Virus record (IMG/VR): IMGVR_UViG_3300030616_000046
Span: 1 to 42,312 of that record
DNA from: a virus
Reading direction: 5' to 3' (one strand)
DNA length: 42,312 bases
The translations under genes were made by a program, and so were the position numbers. Shown here in pieces: positions 5,970 through 14,236 of this stretch. Position 1 is the first letter of the stretch. The number at the start of each line of letters is the position of its first letter. The notes beneath the pieces are model-generated. The model had not been told where the DNA came from. It worked only from the letters and a program-made list of their open reading frames with translations, and made no database searches.

Positions 5970-8651
5970 TCACATCAGCCGCCCCGAGAAGCCGGGGTCG
6001 CGTATGGCGTCCAGCTCGGCCAGCCGGTCCTCGTCGACGGGATTGTGGCCGATGCCGTGGAACACCGCGATCTCGATCGACCGGCACAGGTGATGCGCTG
6101 GCGGCGGGTCGATCCGGCCCCACGGGTACACCTCGCCGTCCATGCCCTCGCAGAAGTCTGTCACGCGGTCATCGAGGATCGAGCACCACTGCATGACATC
6201 AATCCAGTCGCGGGCACGTTCCAGCATCATGCGGTTGCCCGTGTTGAAGGCGAACCCGTGCGCGTTGCGCACGATTAGCTCGGCGTGCCATGCGCTGTAT
6301 CGCTGCCCGGCGGGTACCAGCTTGCCCTCGGCCACCCACTCGTCGAACAGCCCCGAGATCGCCGCCTGCGCCGCGCCCCACTTGTGCGTGTGCATCGCTT
6401 CACCGATGATCCGCTTCACGCTTGTGAGCAGCATTCCATGATCGTCGAGGTAGCACCCGGCGATCCAGAACGCCTTCCCCTCTACCGCCTTCTTCATCGC
6501 TGCCGACCCGATCTCGAGGTCGCCCCAATACCGCATCGCTTCCTCGAAGTCGATCAGCACGTCCTCGCCGAACAGCTCGTAGAGGGGCGTCGTACCGCCG
6601 CCCGCAGGCGTCATCAGCTTGATGTCGCGCGGTGCGCCGGTCTGGATCGCGTTCCGTGCATGGGTGATTCCATGGACCGTGGCGGTGGTAACGATGCGCC
6701 GCATCGCGTCGGCCATCATCTTCTTGGCCTTCGCGTCGATGCCCTTGAACTCGTACAGCGTGGCCTCGTCGGCCCTCCCGTTCAGCAGCCCGGCGGCGTG
6801 CAGGTCGCGGATCAGGTGGTGCTTCGCACGCTGCATCGCGGCGACCACTTCATCTACCGACGCCTCCTTGATCCGTTCGTGCGTCGCGTTGATCCGTGCG
6901 ATGTCGAGGTTCACCGCCTTCTCGGCAATCGTGAGCGCCCGTTTCGTCTGCTCGTTGTCTTTCAGGCCACGCTCGATGCGGGTAGGCGTCTCAAGCCCGT
7001 ACGCACCGGCGGCAAGTTCGCTCATGCCGCCCGGCCGCGTGTTGCCCGGCACCGCCGAGAGCCAGTCCACGTCGCCCTTGCGCGGGCCGTCCCACGCGCT
7101 GCCGTAGAACCGCGCTCTGCGCTTCTCGTCGTGGCCTACCGGCGACAGGACCACGGCGCCCTCGGGTAGTGCCGCTTCCTTCTTCACCGGCTCCGTCCCC
7201 GCCTCGCCGGGCTCGGACCCGCCGCCCGCTTTCCCGCCGCCGCCCTTCTCAGTCGGCTTCACCCGTGCCCGCGTGGTGGTGTCCTCGGCGGGTTCGCGTT
7301 CGACCTCCGGCAATCCTTCGACCACCGGCACGTCCTCGGCGATTCGCTCGTTCCACTCTTCGACGCTCATCTCAGGCCAGCCGGTGACGTTCCGTGCGTA
7401 GTTGACGTCTTCGAGCCTGATCGGGCCGAAGCCGCCGTACCGCGCCGCGTCAAGGAACAGCTTGACCGTCTCGATAGCACTCGCGACGTCGCGGGTCTTC
7501 CGCTCGAATCGCGGGTATTCCTGTGACATCAGGTTGAAGTTCGGCGCACAGAGCGGCGCGATGATCGACTCGTTCACGACCTCCGTGGCGTCCCTGTCCA
7601 TGTCGCCCGCGACCCACCCGAGCAGGTCTTGGTGGACCTTCGCCTTGCTCCACGCGCCGCCCTTGGTCTCCGCGCCGACGCCCAACTGGTCGGGGATCAG
7701 CACGCTCCGGGCGATGTTCCGCACGCAGAAATCGTCGAACCGCTGGAACTCGAGATGCGAGGACCCCGACTTCTCGAAGAACTCAAGCTGCACGGAATCA
7801 GGCACCGCAGCCGCCGCCCCGGACGTGAGGCTCTCGATGAGCTGTTGGAAGAACTCGTCGCGGTCGGGCGATTCGCCCTCGCGGTATTTAATGATCGGGA
7901 AGCCGGACGCGACCCGCGCTACGAAGTTTGCGTACAGCCGCAACGTGATTGGCCGAGCACACCAGTACGGGTACGCCGGGACGAAGTACGAGTACCCGTA
8001 GGGTGACCCGTACACGTGCTGCTTCTGGAAGCTGTAGACGACCCAATGGCCTTCGATGGGCCATGCGCTGCCCTTCTTCGGCCGGTCCGCTACGCGGCCG
8101 GGGTACCAGTGCGACGGCACGATCCCCTCCATGCGGCCAGCGTTGTCACGCTTGAACCCGTAGTGCAACGGGTCGCGCTGATGAATCGCCTTGAGCGCGT
8201 AGAGCCCGCGCCACGGCTCGTCCTCACAGCGGCCCCATTCGATCTCCTGCAGGCTGTAGCCGTCGTCACCCGCCTTGAGAATCGCACGCTCCACCGCCCG
8301 GAACGAACCCGTTAAGCGCCTGAAGTTCCACTCCACGTAGTCACGAGCTGCCGCCGCCTCACGCTTGTCGGAATCACCCTGCACGATCTGATAGCCCGGA
8401 TGCAGCACGGCCATCGCCCGCGTCTGCGACGCGGCGCTGCACATGGTATCTTCCATCATGTCGCGGAACACGCGGATGCCGCCCGCCGCACGGATGGTCT
8501 TGACCGGGTGCTGCTCCGGCCCGAGGAACTTGTTGAACTCCCCCTGCACCTGCCCGAGCAGCTTGCTGTTCCCGCGCATCTTCGCGAGGTCAAGGACGGT
8601 GATCCCCCGCAGGCCGATGTCGATGTAGCGTGTGGCAGTACGGATTCTCAC
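5970..8651 (-). CDS. Portal protein fused to a MuF-type minor head protein
   Basis: An 893-residue protein; the GTG start has a perfect AGGAGG six bases upstream. Residues 1-440 match DUF935 (Mu gp29-like) portals: 'MMEDTMCSAASQTR' early, then a stretch from 'GDDGYSLQEIEW' to 'HVYGSPYG', and the C-terminal 'DMDRDATEVVNESIIAPL' with 'YPRFERKTRD'. A Gly/Pro/Glu linker at about 480-540 leads to a helical region and a C-terminal MuF (Mu gp30-like) signature: Cys823, LDDR at 826-829, FCEGMDG, PPPAHHLCRS with Cys856. In Mu these are two genes; here one polypeptide carries both. It forms the dodecameric DNA entry pore and probably places a MuF domain inside the head. Confidence 0.88.
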   Translation of the reverse strand: MRIRTATRYIDIGLRGITVLDLAKMRGNSKLLGQVQGEFNKFLGPEQHPVKTIRAAGGIRVFRDMMEDTMCSAASQTRAMAVLHPGYQIVQGDSDKREAAAARDYVEWNFRRLTGSFRAVERAILKAGDDGYSLQEIEWGRCEDEPWRGLYALKAIHQRDPLHYGFKRDNAGRMEGIVPSHWYPGRVADRPKKGSAWPIEGHWVVYSFQKQHVYGSPYGYSYFVPAYPYWCARPITLRLYANFVARVASGFPIIKYREGESPDRDEFFQQLIESLTSGAAAAVPDSVQLEFFEKSGSSHLEFQRFDDFCVRNIARSVLIPDQLGVGAETKGGAWSKAKVHQDLLGWVAGDMDRDATEVVNESIIAPLCAPNFNLMSQEYPRFERKTRDVASAIETVKLFLDAARYGGFGPIRLEDVNYARNVTGWPEMSVEEWNERIAEDVPVVEGLPEVEREPAEDTTTRARVKPTEKGGGGKAGGGSEPGEAGTEPVKKEAALPEGAVVLSPVGHDEKRRARFYGSAWDGPRKGDVDWLSAVPGNTRPGGMSELAAGAYGLETPTRIERGLKDNEQTKRALTIAEKAVNLDIARINATHERIKEASVDEVVAAMQRAKHHLIRDLHAAGLLNGRADEATLYEFKGIDAKAKKMMADAMRRIVTTATVHGITHARNAIQTGAPRDIKLMTPAGGGTTPLYELFGEDVLIDFEEAMRYWGDLEIGSAAMKKAVEGKAFWIAGCYLDDHGMLLTSVKRIIGEAMHTHKWGAAQAAISGLFDEWVAEGKLVPAGQRYSAWHAELIVRNAHGFAFNTGNRMMLERARDWIDVMQWCSILDDRVTDFCEGMDGEVYPWGRIDPPPAHHLCRSIEIAVFHGIGHNPVDEDRLAELDAIRDPGFSGRLM

Positions 8652-8664
8652 GGTGCGCCTCCTG

Positions 8665-10245
8665 TCATCTCGCGTAGGGCGACCGGGCGGTATAGATTCG
8701 GCGCCCGCGTGCGGTGGACCCGCCACGCGCCCGCACGACCGCAAGCCACATCGCCATAACCATGTCGAAGGTCGCGGCCGGGTAGTACCTCAGTTCCCGG
8801 AGCCACGTACATTGACCGCAGTCGCAGTCCGGCAGGCTCGTGCCGTCGTGCCCGCCGCGTGTGCCGATGACCCATGTGCGTGCTTCGAACGACGGCTGGA
8901 CGGATGGTACGCCGTACTGAAGGTCGCGCTTGTTGCTCGTGGTGGTGAACCCCTCCACGGGCAGTGCCGTGTGCTTCTCCTGTAGGTACTGCACTAGCGC
9001 GTCCTGATAGGCGTTGTTTTCCACTGTGTGCATGATGGGCATCGGGTGGAGGTTCCGGTGAAGGTCCACTACATAGGCGGCCTGAGCGCGGAACGGAATC
9101 TTGTCGCGGTGGACGTGGACCGGCGCCCAGCGCCCGTCGCCGGAGATACCGAGAGCGAACGCGGCGAAGAAGCTCGCGCTGTCCAGCATTGACATCGCGA
9201 GGTCGTACCCGCAGTAGATACGCCGCACGTTGAACGGCGCTTCTCCGGGCGCTATCGTCGGATCGAAGCACGCCTCGATGTCCTTCCACCGGAAGTCGCC
9301 GCCGGAGTCCGACAGCGGCCAGTTGTTGAATGCGCGGTTGAATGCGACCTCGCCGATCTCGCCAAGCCGCTTCTCGAGTGCCGCGACCGACCACTTCGTC
9401 TCCCACACCGAGACGATGGGCGACATGGGCGTTTCCTGAACGCGGAACGTGATCCAGCGCCAGCCCGGCATGGTCTGGAGCACCGCGTTCGCGTCCAGCT
9501 CGTGCCACGCGGTTCCGATGTTGACGGTCCTGCACCACGGTTCCGCGATCTGCATGACGTCCTCGCGGAACGCAGTCAGCACCTTCTCCCGCTTGGCGGG
9601 CGAGAGCAGGCTGTTCTCCATGTCGCAGATGTCGTCGAGGCACAGCATGTCCGCGCGGCCGCTCGTGAGCGTGGAGAAGATACCGCGCCCTTCCAGCGAC
9701 GGGTCGCGCTCGTTGATCGGGATACCGCCCTCTTCTGGATAGTCGATGTATAGCGCGTGCTTGGTCCATTCGCCCTGTTGATGGTCCGGTTCCTTCAGGT
9801 CCGGGAACACCGCCTGCAGACGCTTGTTGAGCAGCATGTCCCGCCGTATCTGCTGCACCGTCCGGGACGCCATGAGGTCGACGTTCGCGAGAATCTTCAC
9901 GCGGAGCGGCCGCCGCCACGCGAGGTCCGGGATCGTTGAGCGCCCGAGCTCCCACGTCATGCGCCCACGTGCGATCCGAGTCGTCTTTCCGTGGTCGCGC
10001 GGCGCTTGTATGCCAGCCGAAAGCTCGTCGGCCCACGACGTGTCGATATGGTCGTCCCACTTCAGATGCATGGGGCATTCGTCGATCTCCCACCCGTACA
10101 CGAACTTCCCGAAGTGTCGATACGACCGTCTAGCCGCCTCAACGTCAATGGACCCTATCGGAATCCTGATCTCGTTCGCCTGCAGGCCCGGCCTCGGAGC
10201 CTTCGACTGCGATGATGACGTATTCTGCGTCGTCCGCTTCGGCAT
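8665..10245 (-). CDS. terL: Terminase large subunit
   Basis: A 526-residue packaging motor. The ATPase half has a deviant Walker A APRDHGKT (81-88), Walker B LCLDD (201-205) and coupling motif GTAW (244-247). The RNase H-like nuclease half has GYDLA (Asp348), HTVENN (Glu409) and ATFDMV (Asp494), the acidic triad. A four-Cys cluster CDCGQC at 474-479 is an unusual addition near the nuclease end. ATG at 10245 is chosen because GAGG precedes it and the gene then overlaps the small subunit by 101 bases, suggesting translational coupling. It cuts concatemers and drives DNA into the portal encoded next. Confidence 0.92.
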   Translation of the reverse strand: MPKRTTQNTSSSQSKAPRPGLQANEIRIPIGSIDVEAARRSYRHFGKFVYGWEIDECPMHLKWDDHIDTSWADELSAGIQAPRDHGKTTRIARGRMTWELGRSTIPDLAWRRPLRVKILANVDLMASRTVQQIRRDMLLNKRLQAVFPDLKEPDHQQGEWTKHALYIDYPEEGGIPINERDPSLEGRGIFSTLTSGRADMLCLDDICDMENSLLSPAKREKVLTAFREDVMQIAEPWCRTVNIGTAWHELDANAVLQTMPGWRWITFRVQETPMSPIVSVWETKWSVAALEKRLGEIGEVAFNRAFNNWPLSDSGGDFRWKDIEACFDPTIAPGEAPFNVRRIYCGYDLAMSMLDSASFFAAFALGISGDGRWAPVHVHRDKIPFRAQAAYVVDLHRNLHPMPIMHTVENNAYQDALVQYLQEKHTALPVEGFTTTSNKRDLQYGVPSVQPSFEARTWVIGTRGGHDGTSLPDCDCGQCTWLRELRYYPAATFDMVMAMWLAVVRARGGSTARGRRIYTARSPYAR

Positions 10246-10651
10246 GTGCCGCCTCATAGAGCTTGAGAACGTCGTCCTTCGGCATCTGCTCCAGTCCGGT
10301 CGCAACACGGTGTTCGATCGCTATGGGCTGGTACAGTCCACGGAGCTTGCACTTCTCGCGGAGTGCGCTGATCGCAGCGTTGATCCACCCCTTCCGCGCC
10401 GCGTCGAGGTACAGGGTCTCCAGACGCTGCAACGTCAACCGCCGCTCCTTCTCGGATTCCTCGGGCTCGTAAGTCTCGATCTCATCTTTCGCTCGACGGA
10501 TCAGCCCGTCAGCGGAGCGCGTGCTGAGCCCCCATTCCCTCGCAGCAAGTTGCAGGATAGCGGGACGGCCAGCACCCTTGAGCAGTAGCCGTTTCACCAC
10601 ATCCACGCGGCGAGCGTATTCGACTTTCGTGACTCGCCCGGCGTTAGACAT
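10145..10651 (-). CDS. terS: Terminase small subunit
   Basis: A 168-residue protein. The N-terminus is a helix-turn-helix segment (PAILQLAAREWGLSTRSADGLIRRAK), followed by a helical oligomerisation stretch and an acidic, Ala/Glu-rich C-terminus, the layout of TerS proteins that recognise the packaging site. It directly precedes and overlaps the large subunit. Its ATG overlaps the end of the TAGT-like glycosyltransferase gene by eight bases, so the modification cassette and packaging genes form one translational unit. Confidence 0.82.
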   Translation of the reverse strand: MSNAGRVTKVEYARRVDVVKRLLLKGAGRPAILQLAAREWGLSTRSADGLIRRAKDEIETYEPEESEKERRLTLQRLETLYLDAARKGWINAAISALREKCKLRGLYQPIAIEHRVATGLEQMPKDDVLKLYEAAHAEADDAEYVIIAVEGSEAGPAGERDQDSDRVH

Positions 10652-11480
10652 CCGCTGCCCCCACCCGCGCAGGCCAACCCGGAGGCTCAGGCTGGTCGGC
10701 CCACGTGCGCCTGATCACCGGGCCAGTCCGCTTGTCCTTCAGGAGTATCTCGGCGCGTTTCTTCCTTGCACGGTTACGGACGCAGAGCATCGGGAACTCA
10801 CGCAGGAGTTCGCGCACGGCCGTCTCGATACGCTCCTGAGTCCGGTCTTCCTGCATCCCGCCCGGCTCGGTATAGTACGCGGTCTTCACGGCGAGGTAGT
10901 TGAGCCGCACCACACCGCCGTCGCGGAGATAGTGACGCAGGGACCGCTCGTAGTCCTCCTTCTCGTCCCTCGACACATAGGTGCGGGGATCGTGTGTGTT
11001 GACGATGCCCCACAAGGCCCCGACGATGTAGCGGAGCTCGTGTGTCACGGTCGGCTTCATGAAGTACGGATTGACGGTCGGGTATATCCCCCATAGTTTG
11101 AGCCCGGCCGCCTCCGTCAACGCGAACCCCTCTTCGATGACGTGTCGCAAGCACGCGCCAGCCGACACGACCCGCTTGTTGTCGAGGCGATACAGCACGT
11201 CGCGCACGTCGTCGTCCATCGAGAATACGAGCGCCTTTTCCGGGTACCACTCCCGGATGAACCGCCGCGCCCCGCACAGCGTCGGCAGCCCGACGACCAC
11301 CCGGCCCGCCCACCTTGCCGCTAGCGACTCCCGGTAGCAGTCTGCTTCCTCGTGCGAGGCCACGAATATTGTCACGCGCTCCGGCGGGATGCTACTCCGC
11401 TCCAGAAGTGCCAGCGTGCGCCGCCGGATTGTCTTCGGCCGCTTGTAACTGGGAATCGCGATGTGCCACCCGAGACTCAC
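10644..11480 (-). CDS. TET-associated-type glycosyltransferase (TAGT-like)
   Basis: A 278-residue GT-A glycosyltransferase. GTG at 11480 has GGAGG seven bases upstream and follows the radical SAM stop by one base. Features seen: HIAIPSYKRPKT at 6-17, FVASHEEADCY at 39-49, a DDD metal-binding motif at 89-91 (FSMDDDVRD), EKEDYERSL at 173-181 where the catalytic acid/base is expected, and GGMQEDR plus a C-terminal basic segment. This order matches the TET-associated glycosyltransferase family of phages, which is thought to add sugars to oxidised pyrimidines in DNA. No TET/JBP oxygenase gene is present here, so the acceptor is open: a base modified by another route, or a protein. Confidence 0.7.
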   Translation of the reverse strand: MSLGWHIAIPSYKRPKTIRRRTLALLERSSIPPERVTIFVASHEEADCYRESLAARWAGRVVVGLPTLCGARRFIREWYPEKALVFSMDDDVRDVLYRLDNKRVVSAGACLRHVIEEGFALTEAAGLKLWGIYPTVNPYFMKPTVTHELRYIVGALWGIVNTHDPRTYVSRDEKEDYERSLRHYLRDGGVVRLNYLAVKTAYYTEPGGMQEDRTQERIETAVRELLREFPMLCVRNRARKKRAEILLKDKRTGPVIRRTWADQPEPPGWPARVGAADV

Positions 11481-11481
11481 G

Positions 11482-12411
11482 TCAGACCCTCCGGGGATGC
11501 TGTGGAGACCGTTGACAGACCCTCGCCAGATCCTGCTCAGACGCTGGGCCCATGTGCGGGAGCAAACCCGGTCTCGTCCCCGACCCCACATCGCAATAGC
11601 GGCACGGCGCGAAGGCTCGGTGCTTCCCGCGTAGCAGGCGCCGTGCCGCCACGAACGTCGGCCCGCGCCAGATCGCCGCCAAGTCCTGCTCTGCCGCGTT
11701 TCCGCAGTAGCACTCGAGCCGCCAATCATCGCAGCAGATACCTACCTTGCCGTCCCAGCGAATCGCAAGCTCCCGGAACGGCCGGGTGCAGACCGCCGCG
11801 AGCGGCTCGTCGACCGGCGGGATGCACCCGCTGTTGCCGCCCTGATTGGTCACCCGCCGCTGTGCCGCCTTGCGCGGCGGCGCCATGATGTCGTCGATCA
11901 AGATGACTGCCTTCGTCCCCGGAGAGTGCCGACGCCACGGGATTGCCCCGTCCGCATACAGGTCGAGCACCGCCCACCCCGCAGGGTTGGCCTCGATTTC
12001 CCGCCTCAACCCATCGCCGTACGGCTTGTAGAGGTCCACGGCCAGCACATTGATCCTTCCGCTCAGGTCTCGGGCCCACGCAGCCCACCTGTCGATCAGC
12101 TCGAGCCCGTTCGTAATCACTGTGAGCGATGTCTGCGGTAGCGCAGCCCTGAACTCCGTGAGGACCGGCAGTACCTTCGGGTGTAGGAGCGGTTCGCCGT
12201 GCATCGCGAACTCCACACGCGGGCGGCCGCCCCACTGCCGTGCGATCATCCGGGCGATTCGCCGCGCGAGAGCCGGCTCCATGTAGTTGTACTCGTCAGG
12301 AGCCAGACCCAACACGCCGATGCCGCACATTTGGCAGCGCCTTTGACACCCTTCGACGAGCTCGACCTGCACAGACCACGGCCTGTCAGGCTGCGTACCG
12401 ATAGACGACAT
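11482..12411 (-). CDS. Radical SAM enzyme with SPASM-like C-terminal domain
   Basis: A 309-residue enzyme. The 4Fe-4S motif is CQRRCQMCG (Cys22, 26, 29), with HGEPLLHP (71-78) and TVITNG (97-102) as further radical SAM core signatures. The C-terminal part has SPASM-type cysteines: Cys208 with PFRELAIRWDGKVGICC, Cys234/236 and PCRYC at 269-273, which could hold auxiliary clusters. SPASM enzymes usually modify peptides, but some act on other substrates. ATG at 12411 has GAGG six bases upstream. The gene overlaps the preceding radical SAM gene by 26 bases and abuts the glycosyltransferase, so the three are probably expressed together. Substrate unknown. Confidence 0.8.
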   Translation of the reverse strand: MSSIGTQPDRPWSVQVELVEGCQRRCQMCGIGVLGLAPDEYNYMEPALARRIARMIARQWGGRPRVEFAMHGEPLLHPKVLPVLTEFRAALPQTSLTVITNGLELIDRWAAWARDLSGRINVLAVDLYKPYGDGLRREIEANPAGWAVLDLYADGAIPWRRHSPGTKAVILIDDIMAPPRKAAQRRVTNQGGNSGCIPPVDEPLAAVCTRPFRELAIRWDGKVGICCDDWRLECYCGNAAEQDLAAIWRGPTFVAARRLLRGKHRAFAPCRYCDVGSGTRPGLLPHMGPASEQDLARVCQRSPQHPRRV

Positions 12412-13675
12412 GGCCATCCTCGTCGCGCCCGTTTGCGACCAGCCCGCCCCCGAAGTACGTGCCCGGAGACTTGCCGCGCTCGGGGTGATCCCACATGTAG
12501 AGAACGTAGTCTAGGTGGCTCCTCCCGTACCACAGCGCACGCGCCCGCTGCGACCCGCTCACGCCGCCGTTTGTTTCCGCCGGACTGCCCCCCGGTCCAC
12601 CGACTCTCGGAAGCCGTCCGTAGAACGCCTCCGCACCCGCCGCGATGTCGCGCCAGCGCACCGATCCCTGTCGACGTGCGAGGACGGCAGCCGCCGTGAA
12701 CTGCCCGTCCTGATACTTCCAATGTTCCGGGATTCCGCAGCAACATCCGTGATGTGAGCGCTCCTTGAAGTGCGCGTCGGAGACATAGAACCGCAGCCCG
12801 TGATCCGCGCACGCCTTTTCGGCTTCGTCTGTGTCGCGCCTCTTCGCTTCGCGGTTGAGCCGCAGATACCCGGCGCCCATCGAACACCGACGGTACACCT
12901 GCAGTAGCCGAGGCGACGCCATATGTAGCCGCTCGAACCGCACTCTATTCTTGCGCCCGGCTCGCTGGTCCACGCACAGGAACTCCATCGACACCGACTG
13001 CGCCCCAGCGTTCGCGGCGTCCCTGATCAACCCCGCGATCCCGTCGCCCTTCTCCGTCACGCCCGGAACGACTGGCCGTAGCCGCAGCGTCGTACTCACC
13101 CCTGCCGCCGCTACCGCTTCCATCGCCGCGAACCGTTCTTGCGGCGTCGGCACGCCGCGCTCGATGAGCCCGGCAGCGGTTACGTCGCTCGTGATGATGC
13201 TGAACTTCACATGCCACAGGTCGCGGTGCCTCCGGAACCGCTCCATGTACCGCTCGTCCTTCGTCCACCATGCGCCCTTGGTGCTAAACGAGCAGCGCTG
13301 CCCTCGCGCCGCGAAGGCGTCCATGAGGTCAAGGGTAATCGGATCGGCCTTCTCCAAGCTGTCGAACGGGTCGCCCAGCCCGCCGCATTGGACCGCCCGG
13401 CCAGACTCCGCGAACGCCTTGAACGCGGGGCTCTCTTCGTACGCACGCATCGCGCGGGCGACGTCCATCCGTTTGCCGACACGCACCCGCCCCGACTGCC
13501 GCATGTAGTGGGAGAAGCAATAGGCGCAATCGTATCCGCAGCTGTCTCGCGTATCGAAGACCACGGGCAACCCGCAGTCTAAGTACTCTCCGCTGATGCG
13601 CGGCTGAGCGTAGACCTCAGCGTGTGAGGCCGAGCTCGCTGACGAGCGCCGCCCCGTCGATGATCGCTGCTGCAT
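12386..13675 (-). CDS. Second radical SAM protein, spore-photoproduct-lyase-like
   Basis: A protein of about 429 residues with CGYDCAYCF (Cys46, 50, 53) and, downstream, CGGLGDPFDSLEK, which parallels the 'DP.D..E' motif of spore photoproduct lyase and Rv2578c-type radical SAM proteins. The barrel strands KFSIITSD and STTLRLRPVVPG follow in order. Its C-terminal half has a HHGCCCG cysteine cluster that may bind a second cluster or zinc. It differs from its neighbour in motif spacing and lacks SPASM. ATG at 13675, with GGGGACG upstream, overlaps the ParB-like gene by 59 bases; no better start exists before the cluster motif. Action on a nucleic acid is inferred from the SPL resemblance. Confidence 0.72.
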   Translation of the reverse strand: MQQRSSTGRRSSASSASHAEVYAQPRISGEYLDCGLPVVFDTRDSCGYDCAYCFSHYMRQSGRVRVGKRMDVARAMRAYEESPAFKAFAESGRAVQCGGLGDPFDSLEKADPITLDLMDAFAARGQRCSFSTKGAWWTKDERYMERFRRHRDLWHVKFSIITSDVTAAGLIERGVPTPQERFAAMEAVAAAGVSTTLRLRPVVPGVTEKGDGIAGLIRDAANAGAQSVSMEFLCVDQRAGRKNRVRFERLHMASPRLLQVYRRCSMGAGYLRLNREAKRRDTDEAEKACADHGLRFYVSDAHFKERSHHGCCCGIPEHWKYQDGQFTAAAVLARRQGSVRWRDIAAGAEAFYGRLPRVGGPGGSPAETNGGVSGSQRARALWYGRSHLDYVLYMWDHPERGKSPGTYFGGGLVANGRDEDGHVVYRYAA

Positions 13676-14219
13676 TCGCGTCCCCGTTGAAGTGCTCCAC
13701 CAGAAGGTCCCGCTGCCCCTCGTCCGCGCACTGCACGTACACGATGACCGCAGGCTGACTTTCGCCGCCCGCGCCACTCACCGGTTCCTCGTGGCCTTCG
13801 GCGCCTGTTGCGCCGCCCGTGATCGCGTCGAGCTCCCATTCCTCGAACCCGAGATGCTCTCGGTCCTCGAGTCGGTCGACCTCGTCGGCCAGCAACGCGT
13901 AGTCCCATTCGCCGACAACCGCGTTCAACACGATGCCCAGCCGCCGTTCCTGCTCGTCGTCGAGCCTGACCACGACGACCTCTACCTCGTGCGCACCGAG
14001 CGCCCGCAAGACCGTCAGGCGCTGATGCCCGCCGACGACCCTTCCGGTCTGCTCATTCCAGACGATGGGCTCGACGTACCCGTTGTCTTCGATGCTCTGC
14101 TTCAGATCGTCGTACGCCCGCATCCCGGGCGCGAGCTTCACGCGGGGATTCTCTTCGCGCTCCACTAGGCGGTCTATCTCGATGACACGTGTTTCGAGCT
14201 TCCACGTTTCGCTATTCAT
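13617..14219 (-). CDS. ParB-like N-terminal domain protein
   Basis: A 200-residue protein. Residues 10-110 carry the ParB/Srx fold signatures: 'IDRLVEREENPR', 'DDLKQSIEDNGYVEPIVWN' and VVGGHQRL (63-68). The GGHQR motif binds and hydrolyses nucleotide in ParB-type proteins. The rest is acidic and ends with a helical segment, without a DNA-binding HTH of the chromosomal ParB kind. Stand-alone ParB/Srx domains are frequent in phage DNA modification clusters and near terminases. It is the first gene of the cassette leading to the radical SAM enzymes. ATG at 14219 follows GGAGG at a slightly long spacing. Confidence 0.8.
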   Translation of the reverse strand: MNSETWKLETRVIEIDRLVEREENPRVKLAPGMRAYDDLKQSIEDNGYVEPIVWNEQTGRVVGGHQRLTVLRALGAHEVEVVVVRLDDEQERRLGIVLNAVVGEWDYALLADEVDRLEDREHLGFEEWELDAITGGATGAEGHEEPVSGAGGESQPAVIVYVQCADEGQRDLLVEHFNGDANAAAIIDGAALVSELGLTR

Positions 14220-14236
14220 CGCGCCCCGTTCCTCCT

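Noticed and set aside
8648-10093. 481-codon minus-strand frame within the large terminase gene
   Set aside because: Different frame from TerL, Arg/Gly/Pro-rich shadow without motifs, while TerL has all its ATPase and nuclease motifs.
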